Below, piece by piece: positions 1-5,614 of a stretch of DNA of 5,614 nucleotides. The position numbers and the translations under genes are program-made. The notes below the pieces were generated by a model. It was not told the DNA's origin and did not search any database. It saw only the letters and a program-made list of their open reading frames with translations. The stretch's first letter is position 1; each line of letters starts with the position of its first letter. The DNA is from an uncultured Lachnospiraceae bacterium (GTDB taxonomy: Bacteria > Bacillota > Clostridia > Lachnospirales > Lachnospiraceae). The DNA lies in assembly GCA_902766655.1 (NCBI GenBank), contig CACXEL010000313.1, forward strand, positions 1 through 5,614. The letters run 5' to 3'.

Positions 1-1861
1 CGATGGCAGCTTTGCGGAGGCTGAGCTCCGTGAGCTTTTGGGCATCGGTGGCGACGGCGGGGTCGGCCATGGTCTCGTCGATGGCGCTGTCCTCATTTTC
101 CAGGGCCTCGATCCTGGCCTCGGTCTTTTTGAGGTCGCTCTCCAGCTTGCGGCGCCTGGCCTGCTCCTCCTTCTGGGCCCTCCAGTCCAGTTTTGCCTCC
201 GTCTCAGCGGCGGGGAGGGCTTCCGGGGAGACCTGGGTCAGGTGGGCGGTTTCCATGGCTTCCTTTTTTTCCAGGTAGTAGTCATAGTTGCCGATGTAAT
301 TGAGGAGAGAGCAGCGGGTCAGGTCCAGGATCCGGTGGGCGGTCTGGTTGATGAAGTACCGGTCATGGGAGACGTAGAGGAGGGTGCCCTTGTAGGCATT
401 GAGAGCGGCTTCCAGGATCTCCCGGGAGTTGATGTCCAGGTGGTTGGTGGGCTCGTCGAGAATGATGAGGTTTGCGTTGCCCAGCATGAGCTTGCAGAGG
501 CTGACGCGGGCGCGTTCGCCGCCGCTCAGGGAACTGATCTTTTTGAACACGTCCTCGCCGGTGAAGAGGAAGGCGGCCAGGGCGCTGCGGATCCTGGTGT
601 TGTTCAGGTCCGGGTAATCGTCGCTCAGCTCCTCGAAGAGGGTCTTGTCCATGTGGAGGACCTGCATCTCCTGGTCGTAATATCCGACGGTGACTTTGGC
701 GCCGTAGCGGACGAGACCTTTGTCCGGGCGGACAAGGCCGTTCAGGATCTTTAAGATGGTGGATTTGCCGGTCCCGTTGTTGCCAATCAGGGCCACGTGC
801 TCGCCTTTGTGGAGCTCGAAGTTCAGGTCCTCAAAGAGGGTGAGGCCGTCGTAGGCTTTGGCCAGGCCCTCCACGGTGAGCACGTCGTTGCCGCTCTCGA
901 ACCGGGGGACGAAGGAAAAGTCGATCACGGCCTCCGGTCCCGCGGGCTTCTCAGGCATGTCCATGCGGTCCAGCTTCTTCTGACGGCTCTCGGCGGCCCT
1001 GATGGATTTCTCACGGTTGAACTGCTTGTAGCGGGCAATGACCTCCTCCTCATGCCGGCGGGCGGCTTCTGCCTTGGTCCAGGCCAGAAGCTGGGCGTGC
1101 CTGAGCTCTGCCTTCTTTTTGGAATAGGCGTCGTAGTTGCCCATGTAGGTGCGGCTCACTCCGTTGTCCAGCTCGATGACCTTGGTCACGACCCGGTTCA
1201 GGAAATACCGGTCGTGGGAGACAATGAGGACCGCGCCCTTGTAGTTCATAAGGTAGGTCTCGAGCCACACGATGGCGTTCATATCCAGATGGTTGGTGGG
1301 CTCGTCGAGGAGAATGATGTCCGGCGCGGTGAGGAGGAGAGTGCCCAGGGCGACCCGGGTCTTCTGACCTCCGGAGAGGGTGGAGACCTTCTTGTCGAAT
1401 TCCTCCTCCGCAAAGCCCAGGCCCTTGAGTACGCCCACCACTTCGGACCGGTAGGCGTAGCCGTTGGCCCGCTCGTAGGCCTCGTTCATCCGGGCGTAGG
1501 CGGCCATTTCCTCCTCGAGCGCCTCTCCGCTCAGGGAGGCCATCCGCTTCTCGGAGGCGCGCATGCGCTCGTAGAGCTCCAGGACGTCACGGCGGACCAT
1601 GAGGAGCTGCTCGAAGATGGAAGCGTCTCCTGTGAGCTCCTGGTGCTGGGCCAGGTAGCCCATCCGCATTCCCTTGGCCAGGACGGCCTGACCGGCGTCG
1701 GCGGGCATGAGGTCCATGATGATCTTCAGGAGCGTGGATTTGCCGGCGCCGTTCACCCCGACGAGGGCGGCCTTCTCGTGCTCCTCCACGTAGAAGGAGA
1801 CTTCGCGCAGGACTTCATTTCCCGGAAATGTTTTGCTGATTTTCTGGACGTTCAGGATCAT
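1..1861 (-). CDS. ABC-F family ATPase, YdiF-type (3' end cut by window edge)
   Basis: This is a cytoplasmic ATPase with two nucleotide-binding domains and no membrane segments, so it is an ABC-F translation factor and not a transporter. 620 residues are visible without a stop; relatives are roughly 630-650 long, so little is missing. Domain 1 has Walker A GVNGAGKST (35-43, K41), signature LSGGQ (162-166), LLDEPTNHLD (E187) and SHDR (H216). A charged linker at about 244-310, rich in K, R and E, matches the tRNA-contacting arm of ABC-F proteins. Domain 2 has GNNGTGKST (360-368, K366), LSGGE (445-449), ILDEPTNHLD (E470) and SHDR (H499). Residues from about 558 onward form a charged coiled-coil extension. 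ATG at 1861 is preceded by GGGAGGG (1867-1873) with a 5-nt gap. The overall pattern recalls Bacillus YdiF more than EttA or YfmR; the exact subfamily and the stalls it relieves cannot be read here. No resistance role is implied. Confidence 0.95.
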   Translation of the reverse strand, partial: MILNVQKISKTFPGNEVLREVSFYVEEHEKAALVGVNGAGKSTLLKIIMDLMPADAGQAVLAKGMRMGYLAQHQELTGDASIFEQLLMVRRDVLELYERMRASEKRMASLSGEALEEEMAAYARMNEAYERANGYAYRSEVVGVLKGLGFAEEEFDKKVSTLSGGQKTRVALGTLLLTAPDIILLDEPTNHLDMNAIVWLETYLMNYKGAVLIVSHDRYFLNRVVTKVIELDNGVSRTYMGNYDAYSKKKAELRHAQLLAWTKAEAARRHEEEVIARYKQFNREKSIRAAESRQKKLDRMDMPEKPAGPEAVIDFSFVPRFESGNDVLTVEGLAKAYDGLTLFEDLNFELHKGEHVALIGNNGTGKSTILKILNGLVRPDKGLVRYGAKVTVGYYDQEMQVLHMDKTLFEELSDDYPDLNNTRIRSALAAFLFTGEDVFKKISSLSGGERARVSLCKLMLGNANLIILDEPTNHLDINSREILEAALNAYKGTLLYVSHDRYFINQTAHRILDLTRCSLLNYIGNYDYYLEKKEAMETAHLTQVSPEALPAAETEAKLDWRAQKEEQARRRKLESDLKKTEARIEALENEDSAIDETMADPAVATDAQKLTELSLRKAAI

Positions 1862-1893
1862 GTCTGCCCTCCCGGCAACCTGACAGCAAGCGT

Positions 1894-1922
1894 TTGACAA
1901 GCCATAGCCGTGTCATTATAAT
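1894..1922 (+). promoter_or_regulatory. Consensus SigA/sigma-70 promoter for nnr-alr
   Basis: TTGACA at 1894-1899 and TATAAT at 1917-1922 are separated by exactly 17 bp, so both hexamers and the spacing match the housekeeping consensus. The start of transcription is expected near 1929, giving a 5' leader of about 119 nt before nnr. A promoter this perfect is usually strong, or is held in check by a repressor. No other good promoter is visible ahead of nnr or between nnr and alr, so it probably drives both genes. Confidence 0.85.
1915..1920 (-). promoter_or_regulatory. Possible -10 element for the leftward ABC-F gene
   Basis: The octamer ATTATAAT (1915-1922) is its own reverse complement, so TATAAT also reads on the minus strand at 1915-1920. 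Transcription would start near 1908 and give a leader of about 47 nt before the ABC-F start. The minus-strand -35 position at 17-bp spacing (1938-1943) reads CGTGCG, a poor match, so this side would be weak or need help. The leftward gene must have a promoter somewhere in this gap unless it is read from further right, which the divergent nnr makes unlikely. Confidence 0.35.
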
Positions 1923-1932
1923 GGTAAAGAAT

Positions 1933-1948
1933 CTTTGCGCACGCAAGG
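1933..1948. promoter_or_regulatory. Palindrome just downstream of promoter, possible operator
   Basis: CTTTGCG-CA-CGCAAGG is an inverted repeat of seven positions per arm with one G-T mismatch and a 2-bp centre. It lies at roughly +4 to +19 relative to the expected nnr start, where a bound repressor would block transcription. As RNA the 2-nt loop is too tight for the full stem, which favours a DNA-level role if it has any. I cannot name a regulator. Confidence 0.3.
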
Positions 1949-1976
1949 CGCAGCCTTTATACTACCATACTTTCCC

Positions 1977-2021
1977 CCGGTTTAGCACCCTGAAAATGAA
2001 AACAGGCCCTGCTTTTACCGG
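1977..2021 (+). promoter_or_regulatory. Possible hairpin in nnr 5' leader
   Basis: CCGGT (1977-1981) can pair with ACCGG (2017-2021), and inside it CCTG (1989-1992) can pair with CAGG (2003-2006) around an A-rich loop. The structure ends 12 nt before the nnr ribosome binding site (2034-2041). The helices are short and may be chance in GC-rich DNA. Confidence 0.2.
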
Positions 2022-2047
2022 AACTACCTTACCAAGGGAGGCGAAGC

Positions 2048-3556
2048 ATGAAGCACATCCTCACAGCAGCACAGATGAAAGCCAGGGACGAGTACACCAT
2101 CCGGGAGATCGGCGTGCCGTCGGCCGTCCTCATGGAACGGGCCGCCCTGGCCATCGCGGAGGAGGTCCTCTCTCTGATCCGGGAGGCGCGGAGACCCGCC
2201 CGGGTCCTGTGCGTATGTGGAAGCGGCAACAACGGAGGGGACGGCGCGGCCTGCGCCAGGATCCTCCATCTGAAGGGTGTCGACGCATCCATCTATGTCG
2301 CCGGAAATCCCGAGCATTTCACGGAGGACATGGCGCAGCAGATGGAGATCGCGCGGAAGGCGGGTGTGCCGGAGCTCAAGAACCCCCCGTGCAGGGAATT
2401 CGACATCCTGGTGGACGCCCTTTTCGGGAACGGCCTTTCGAGACCGGTCACCGGCACCTATGAACGGACAGTCGAGCGGATGAACGGAGCCAAGGAGGCG
2501 GGGACGCGGATCGTCGCGGCTGACATTCCTTCCGGCATCCACGCCGACACCGGTCAGGTCATGGGATGCGCGGTCAAAGCGGACGTCACGGTAACCATGC
2601 AGCACGTGAAGGCCGGTCTCCTCCTGAATCCCGGCGCCATGTACGCCGGGCGGATTGTAACGGCAGAGATCGGTATCCTTGACAGGACGGCGGAGCCGGA
2701 CGGGGAGCCGCCGATCTATGCCCTGGAGGATGCGGACCTGGTCCGCCTTTTGCCGGCCAGGATACCGGAGGGCAACAAGGGCACCTTCGGCAAGGTTCTG
2801 ATCGCCGCAGGCAGCTCTGACATCTGCGGCGCGGCCATCCTGGCGGGTGAGGCAGCCCTCAGGGCCGGCGCCGGCATGGTGAAGATCGTTACGCACGCGA
2901 ACAACAGACAGGCAGTCAACGCCGCCCTCCCCGAAGCTCTGACTGCTTTTTACGAGGACGGTGACGGCGCTGCGGAGGCGGTGCTGGACGCCCTCGACTG
3001 GGCCAGTGTAGTCGTCGCCGGACCGGGAATCGGGACCGGCGGACCTGCCTTTGCCATCTTAAAGACCCTGCTTGGCAGCTGCCGCCTGCCCCTGGTCCTG
3101 GACGCGGACGCCCTGAACTGCATCTCGACCCACGTGGAGCTGCTGGGCGATTACAGGGGCCCGGTCTTCATTACCCCTCACGTCGGGGAGATGAGCCGGC
3201 TTACCAGCGTGTCCGTCCCGGACATCAAGTGCAATCTCGTCGGCAGCGCCCGCACCATGGCCGAGATGTGGGGCATCACCACTGTCCTGAAGGACGCGCG
3301 CACCTGCACGGCTCTGAAGGACGGCACCGTATTCATCAACACCTCGGGAAATGACGGCATGGCCACCGCCGGCAGCGGCGACGTTCTGGCCGGCCTTCTG
3401 GGCGGCATCATCGCCCAGGGCGGAGATCTGACCATGGCCGGACCGGCCGCCGTTTACGTTCATGGCAGGGCGGGAGACGCTGCGGCAGCGGTCAGAGGCA
3501 GGTCCGGGATGACCGCCAGGGATATCACGGCCCATATCGGCGAAGTAATCGGTTGA
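2048..3556 (+). CDS. nnr: Bifunctional NAD(P)H-hydrate repair enzyme (epimerase + ADP/ATP-dependent dehydratase)
   Basis: The protein (502 aa) repairs NADHX and NADPHX, hydrated forms of the reduced cofactors, in the cytoplasm. The N-terminal YjeF_N epimerase half (about 1-220) opens with LTAAQMKARDEYTI and carries the GNNGGDG loop (60-66), LVDALFGNG, and DIPSGIHADTG (159-169). The C-terminal dehydratase half, a ribokinase-like fold (about 235-500), shows GNKGTFGKVL (from 242), GPGIGTG (325-331), LDADALN (D352, D354), TPHVGE (376-381) and the nucleotide-binding and catalytic GSGD (442-445). No key residue is missing, and the domain order matches the E. coli and Bacillota fusion enzymes. ATG at 2048 has AAGGGAGG (2034-2041) 6 nt upstream, and the family's conserved N-terminus begins immediately. 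It leads a probable two-gene unit with alr, 58 bp downstream. Whether ADP or ATP is the phosphate donor cannot be told; bacterial enzymes usually use ADP. Confidence 0.96.
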   Translation: MKHILTAAQMKARDEYTIREIGVPSAVLMERAALAIAEEVLSLIREARRPARVLCVCGSGNNGGDGAACARILHLKGVDASIYVAGNPEHFTEDMAQQMEIARKAGVPELKNPPCREFDILVDALFGNGLSRPVTGTYERTVERMNGAKEAGTRIVAADIPSGIHADTGQVMGCAVKADVTVTMQHVKAGLLLNPGAMYAGRIVTAEIGILDRTAEPDGEPPIYALEDADLVRLLPARIPEGNKGTFGKVLIAAGSSDICGAAILAGEAALRAGAGMVKIVTHANNRQAVNAALPEALTAFYEDGDGAAEAVLDALDWASVVVAGPGIGTGGPAFAILKTLLGSCRLPLVLDADALNCISTHVELLGDYRGPVFITPHVGEMSRLTSVSVPDIKCNLVGSARTMAEMWGITTVLKDARTCTALKDGTVFINTSGNDGMATAGSGDVLAGLLGGIIAQGGDLTMAGPAAVYVHGRAGDAAAAVRGRSGMTARDITAHIGEVIG

Positions 3557-3557
3557 A

Positions 3558-3579
3558 AGAGAGGGCTGCAGCCTTTTCT
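3558..3579 (+). promoter_or_regulatory. Intercistronic hairpin between nnr and alr
   Basis: Starting 2 nt after the nnr stop, AGAGAGGGC (3558-3566) can pair with GCCTTTTCT (3571-3579) around a TGCA loop. That is nine pairs, two of them G-U in RNA. The core GGCTGCAGCC is a perfect 10-bp palindrome, followed by four T. It could be a leaky terminator or an RNA-processing or stability element that sets alr level relative to nnr. The T-run lies within the stem, so it is not a standard strong terminator. Confidence 0.45.
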
Positions 3580-3599
3580 GACCATAACTGTTCAATATG

Positions 3600-3605
3600 A
3601 AGGAG
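3600..3605 (+). promoter_or_regulatory. Ribosome binding site that fixes the alr start
   Basis: AAGGAG lies 9 nt before ATG 3615. It overlaps the earlier in-frame ATG at 3597, which itself has no purine-rich site upstream (the preceding bases are ATAACTGTTCAAT). The downstream ATG is therefore the better start. Confidence 0.8.
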
Positions 3606-3614
3606 CATCTTGGT

Positions 3615-4781
3615 ATGAAAGCTTATACAAGGGTCCGGGCCGACATCGACCTGGACGCGATCCGCTTCAATTTTGAGAACATGCACAGAAACCTGACGCC
3701 GGGAACGAAAATCACCGCCGTCATCAAAGCGGACGGTTACGGACACGGCGCGGTGCCCATCGCTGAGATGATGGAGCCCTGTGATTACATCTGGGGCTTC
3801 GCCGTGGCGACGGCCGAGGAGGCCCTGAAGCTGAGGCGTGCCGGCGTGAAGAAGCCGGTCATCCTCCTGGGCCCGGTCTTTCCGGAGCACTATGAGGATC
3901 TCATCGGACAGGACGTGAGGCTCTGCGTTTTCACCATGGCGCAGGCGGAGGGCGTCAGCGAGGCGGCTCTTTCGATGGGCAGAAAAGCCAGGATCCACAT
4001 GGCGTTGGACACCGGCATGAGCCGGATCGGCCTGCAGGCGGACCGGGAGTCTGCAAAAACTGCGGCGGATATCTCCCGTCTCCCCGGCATCGAGGTCGAG
4101 GGTCTCTTCACCCACCTGGCCAGGGCCGACGAGGTCTCCGTGGAGCCTGCCCTGCGGCAGATCGAGAGATATAAGGTCTTTGTCGGTTATCTCGATGAGC
4201 TCGGTGTGGAGATTCCCGTGAAACACGTCAGCAACAGTGCGGGCATCATCCGCCTGAAGGAGGCCAATTTCGACATGGTCCGGGCGGGCATCACCGTCTA
4301 CGGCCTCATGCCTTCGAACGACGTGGAGAAGGATATCGTCCCGCTCAGGGCGGCCATGCGGATCGTGAGCCATATTTCCTTCGTGAAGACCCTGCCGGCA
4401 GGGCGGGAGATCGGGTACGGCGGCACTTATACCACCGTGCGGGAGACCCGGGTCGCGACCATACCCGTGGGGTATGCCGACGGCTATCCCAGAGGACTGT
4501 CGAACAAGGGGTGTGTCCTTATTTCCGGCAGGCGTGTGCCCATCCTGGGGCGGGTCTGCATGGATCAGTTCATGGTGGACGTGACGGATATTCCGGAGGC
4601 GAAGGAGGGTGACGAAGTTGTCCTTCTTGGCGCGCAGGGAAATGAGACCCTGACCGCTGAGGAGCTGGGCGACGTCTCCGGCCGCTTCAATTACGAGCTG
4701 GTCTGCGACTTCAGCGCCAGAGTTCCCAGGAATTACCTCCTCGGAGGCAATATCGTCAAGCAGCTTGATCCTTTCGGCTGA
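3615..4781 (+). CDS. alr: Alanine racemase, PLP-dependent
   Basis: This cytoplasmic enzyme interconverts L- and D-alanine and supplies D-alanine for peptidoglycan; it works as a dimer. From ATG 3615 it is 388 aa, the usual length. The N-terminal PLP barrel (about 10-235) has the cofactor lysine in [10 protein letters not shown] (K38), DTGMSRIGL with R137, FTHLARAD (H167), SNSAG, and [14 protein letters not shown] (R223). The C-terminal beta domain (about 245-388) has the second catalytic base in IGYGGTYT (Y268), then [12 protein letters not shown] and the active-site [12 protein letters not shown] (C315, M316). All hallmark residues are present. A start at 3597 would add MKEHLG, but the ribosome binding site favours 3615, and family members begin shortly before the [11 protein letters not shown] segment. 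It follows nnr closely and is probably cotranscribed with it. In many Bacillota alr is followed by a MazEF-type pair; here yebC follows instead. Confidence 0.96.
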   Translation: MKAYTRVRADIDLDAIRFNFENMHRNLTPGTKITAVIKADGYGHGAVPIAEMMEPCDYIWGFAVATAEEALKLRRAGVKKPVILLGPVFPEHYEDLIGQDVRLCVFTMAQAEGVSEAALSMGRKARIHMALDTGMSRIGLQADRESAKTAADISRLPGIEVEGLFTHLARADEVSVEPALRQIERYKVFVGYLDELGVEIPVKHVSNSAGIIRLKEANFDMVRAGITVYGLMPSNDVEKDIVPLRAAMRIVSHISFVKTLPAGREIGYGGTYTTVRETRVATIPVGYADGYPRGLSNKGCVLISGRRVPILGRVCMDQFMVDVTDIPEAKEGDEVVLLGAQGNETLTAEELGDVSGRFNYELVCDFSARVPRNYLLGGNIVKQLDPFG

Positions 4782-4793
4782 ACGTGTTAATAT
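4765..4793 (+). promoter_or_regulatory. Weak candidate promoter for yebC at the end of alr
   Basis: TTGATC (4765-4770, 4/6 to consensus) and TAATAT (4788-4793, 4/6) are 17 bp apart, in the only AT-rich patch of the gap. Transcription would begin near 4800, just where the possible structured leader begins. A closer -10 match, TATTAT (4795-4800), lacks a good -35. No other convincing promoter is visible before yebC, so this one is favoured but unproven. Confidence 0.35.
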
Positions 4794-4827
4794 TTATTAT
4801 TGCCTGTGCCCGTCCGACACGTTTTTT
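4781..4827 (+). terminator. Candidate terminator after alr (long loop)
   Basis: AACGTGT (4781-4787, starting on the last base of the alr stop) is the exact reverse complement of ACACGTT (4817-4823), and a run of six T (4822-4827) ends the element. The seven-pair stem and T-tract are terminator-like. The 29-nt loop is unusually long and the last two pairs use the T-run itself, so efficiency is doubtful. Confidence 0.4.
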
Positions 4828-4898
4828 CGTTGTGGAGGCCCTTCGGAAGGGCGGCAGCAGGCTCGGACCGGGAGTCATTGCGGCCGGTCGTCATTTTT
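4802..4898 (+). promoter_or_regulatory. Possible structured leader / attenuator upstream of yebC
   Basis: By eye, CCCGTCCG (4809-4816) pairs with CGGACCGGG (4864-4872) as eight pairs with one bulged C. It encloses two hairpins: ACACG with CGTTGT around a T6 loop (4817-4833, one bulge), and GCCCTT-CGG-AAGGGC (4838-4852). Together they form a three-way junction. The 3' strand of the closing helix overlaps the left arm of the terminator-like hairpin at 4866-4889, so the two folds exclude each other. GCCTG (4802-4806) can also pair with CAGGC (4858-4862), crossing the closing helix as a pseudoknot or alternative. I do not recognise a known riboswitch class. Chance helices are common in GC-rich sequence, so this is a candidate only. 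Confidence 0.35.
4866..4898 (+). terminator. Terminator-like hairpin before yebC
   Basis: GACCGG (4866-4871) and CCGGTC (4884-4889) form a perfect six-pair GC-rich stem with a 12-nt loop, followed after GTCA by five T (4894-4898). It may end alr transcription, or act conditionally on transcripts heading into yebC. The gap between stem and T-run weakens the case for a strong intrinsic terminator. Confidence 0.4.
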
Positions 4899-4914
4899 CA
4901 TCATACCAAATAAT

Positions 4915-4928
4915 GCGGGGAGGCCCGC
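4915..4928 (+). promoter_or_regulatory. Small hairpin just ahead of the yebC ribosome binding site
   Basis: GCGGG (4915-4919) pairs with CCCGC (4924-4928) around a GAGG loop, ending 6 nt before the AAAGGAG ribosome binding site (4935-4941). It could influence ribosome loading, or simply shield the decoy purine-rich GAGG from ribosomes. The stem is short, so its role is uncertain. Confidence 0.3.
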
Positions 4929-4948
4929 TTAGCAAAAGGAGTTTAAGT

Positions 4949-5614
4949 ATGTCCGGACATTCCAAATTCGCCAACATCAAGCACAAGAAGGAAAAAAACG
5001 ACGCCGCCAAGGGCAAGATCTTTACCATTATCGGCCGTGAAATCGCCGTGGCCGTCAAGGAAGGAGGTCCGGATCCTGCCAGCAACTTCAAGCTCGCGGC
5101 CGTGATCCAGAAGGCCAAGGCCAACAACATGCCCAACGACACCATCGAGCGCGGCATCAAGAAGGCGGCCGGCGAAGGCAGCGCCAACAACTACGAGACC
5201 ATCACCTATGAAGGCTACGGCCCCGGCGGCTCCGCCATCATCGTCCGCACCCTGACCGACAACAAGAACCGCACGGCTGCCTACGTCCGCTCCTGCTTCA
5301 CCAAGGGCGGCGGCAACATCGGCACACCGGGCTGCGTCTCCTTCATGTTCGACGAGAAGGGACAGATCATCATCGACAAGGAAGAGTGCGATGCCGATCC
5401 CGACGATCTCATGATGCTGGCTCTCGATGCGGGTGCCGATGACTTCAACGAGGAGGAGGACAGCTACGAGGTCATCACCTCCCCGGACGCCTTCCTGGAC
5501 GTCGAGAAGGCCCTGCGCGCCGAGAACCTGCCCATCGTCTCCGCCGAGGTGACCATGCTTCCGCAGAATTACGTCACCCTGACCGACGAGAAGGCCATCA
5601 GCCAGCTTGAGCGC
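4949..5614 (+). CDS. yebC: YebC/PmpR/TACO1 family protein (3' end cut by window edge)
   Basis: 222 residues are visible; family members are about 235-250 long, so only the C-terminal end is missing. It begins [14 protein letters not shown], the family hallmark (with F where many have W at position 7). It continues with a basic helical domain 1 (about 1-75, including [17 protein letters not shown] at 57-73), then YEGYGPGG (87-94) and TDNKNRTA (103-110) leading into the acidic domains 2 and 3. ATG 4949 has AAAGGAG (4935-4941) 7 nt upstream. The family was long annotated as a transcriptional regulator; more recent work on YebC and human TACO1 supports a role at the ribosome in relieving stalls, notably at proline runs. 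Codon choice is very biased (13 of 14 Asn codons AAC; all 7 Arg codons CGC or CGT), unlike alr, which suggests high expression. It probably has its own promoter and leader. Confidence 0.95.
   Translation, partial: MSGHSKFANIKHKKEKNDAAKGKIFTIIGREIAVAVKEGGPDPASNFKLAAVIQKAKANNMPNDTIERGIKKAAGEGSANNYETITYEGYGPGGSAIIVRTLTDNKNRTAAYVRSCFTKGGGNIGTPGCVSFMFDEKGQIIIDKEECDADPDDLMMLALDAGADDFNEEEDSYEVITSPDAFLDVEKALRAENLPIVSAEVTMLPQNYVTLTDEKAISQLER

Noticed and set aside
38..754. Plus-strand open frame of 238 codons and smaller ones at the left end
   Set aside because: Shadows of the ABC-F coding strand; no ribosome binding site or protein-like composition.
797..1897. Long plus-strand open frame (366 codons) opposite the ABC-F gene
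   Set aside because: It is antisense to a gene with all family motifs, its translation is low-complexity (G, V, L, H-rich) with no recognisable domain, and it runs into the promoter. Long antisense frames are expected in GC-rich coding DNA.
1881..1915. Repeated TGACA / TGTCA words at 1881, 1895 and 1911
   Set aside because: 5-bp words with unequal spacing; one is simply part of the -35 box. Not enough to propose an operator.
1894..2463. Plus-strand frame of 189 codons spanning the promoter and the start of nnr
   Set aside because: Its first codons overlap the -35 and -10 elements and the rest is nnr in another frame; only the leader part is non-overlapping and it has no ribosome binding site.
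2024..2896. Minus-strand open frame of 290 codons inside nnr
   Set aside because: Antisense shadow of a complete nnr gene; composition (R, D, H, G-rich) is typical of complementary-strand translation.
3553..3588. Internal promoter for alr using TTGAAA (3553-3558) and CATAAC (3583-3588)
   Set aside because: The spacer would be 24 bp, too long for a functional SigA promoter.
3525..4373. Minus-strand open frame of 282 codons inside alr, and 3059-3595 inside nnr
   Set aside because: Antisense shadows with no recognisable motif, overlapping well-supported genes.
4831..4868. Resemblance to the apical loop of small SRP RNA (CGGAAGG followed by GGCAGC)
   Set aside because: The conserved 5' side of the SRP loop and the flanking symmetric pairing are absent; the GGAA here sits in a simple six-pair hairpin.
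4886..4914. Promoter with AATAAT (4909-4914) just before yebC
   Set aside because: The -10 is a fair match, but the position 17 bp upstream reads GGTCGT and no alternative -35 has good spacing.

Overview
The window is GC-rich (about 60%) bacterial chromosome. It looks like a high-GC member of the Bacillota, most likely class Clostridia. The basis is a YdiF-type ABC-F ATPase, strong AGGAGG-like ribosome binding sites, a perfect SigA-type promoter, an nnr-alr gene pair, and a YebC N-terminus ([14 protein letters not shown]) of the kind known from Clostridia. This placement rests on protein appearance, not on a search. I see no mobile element, tRNA, rRNA or CRISPR array.

Layout. Positions 1-1861 (minus strand) hold a nearly complete ABC-F ATPase whose last residues run off the left edge. 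A 186-bp divergent intergenic region (1862-2047) carries an exact TTGACA-17-TATAAT promoter pointing right. Its -10 lies in a self-complementary octamer that could also serve the leftward gene. Next come nnr (2048-3556), a two-domain NAD(P)HX epimerase/dehydratase, and alr (3615-4781), alanine racemase. They are 58 bp apart with a hairpin between them and probably form one transcription unit. A 167-bp non-coding stretch (4782-4948) separates alr from yebC (4949 to the right edge), which lacks only its C-terminal end here.

Function. nnr repairs damaged nicotinamide cofactors, and alr makes D-alanine for peptidoglycan. Their pairing is common in Bacillota, where it is a conserved neighbourhood more than a shared pathway. 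The two flanking genes both belong to families that act on the ribosome: ABC-F proteins bind near the E site, and YebC/TACO1 proteins help translation through difficult sequences such as proline runs.

All the genes are known housekeeping families. The part least explained by them is the alr-yebC gap. It can fold by eye into a three-way junction whose closing helix shares its 3' strand with a following terminator-like hairpin, an arrangement resembling an attenuator or riboswitch leader. That is a hypothesis from one sequence; comparative covariation would decide it.
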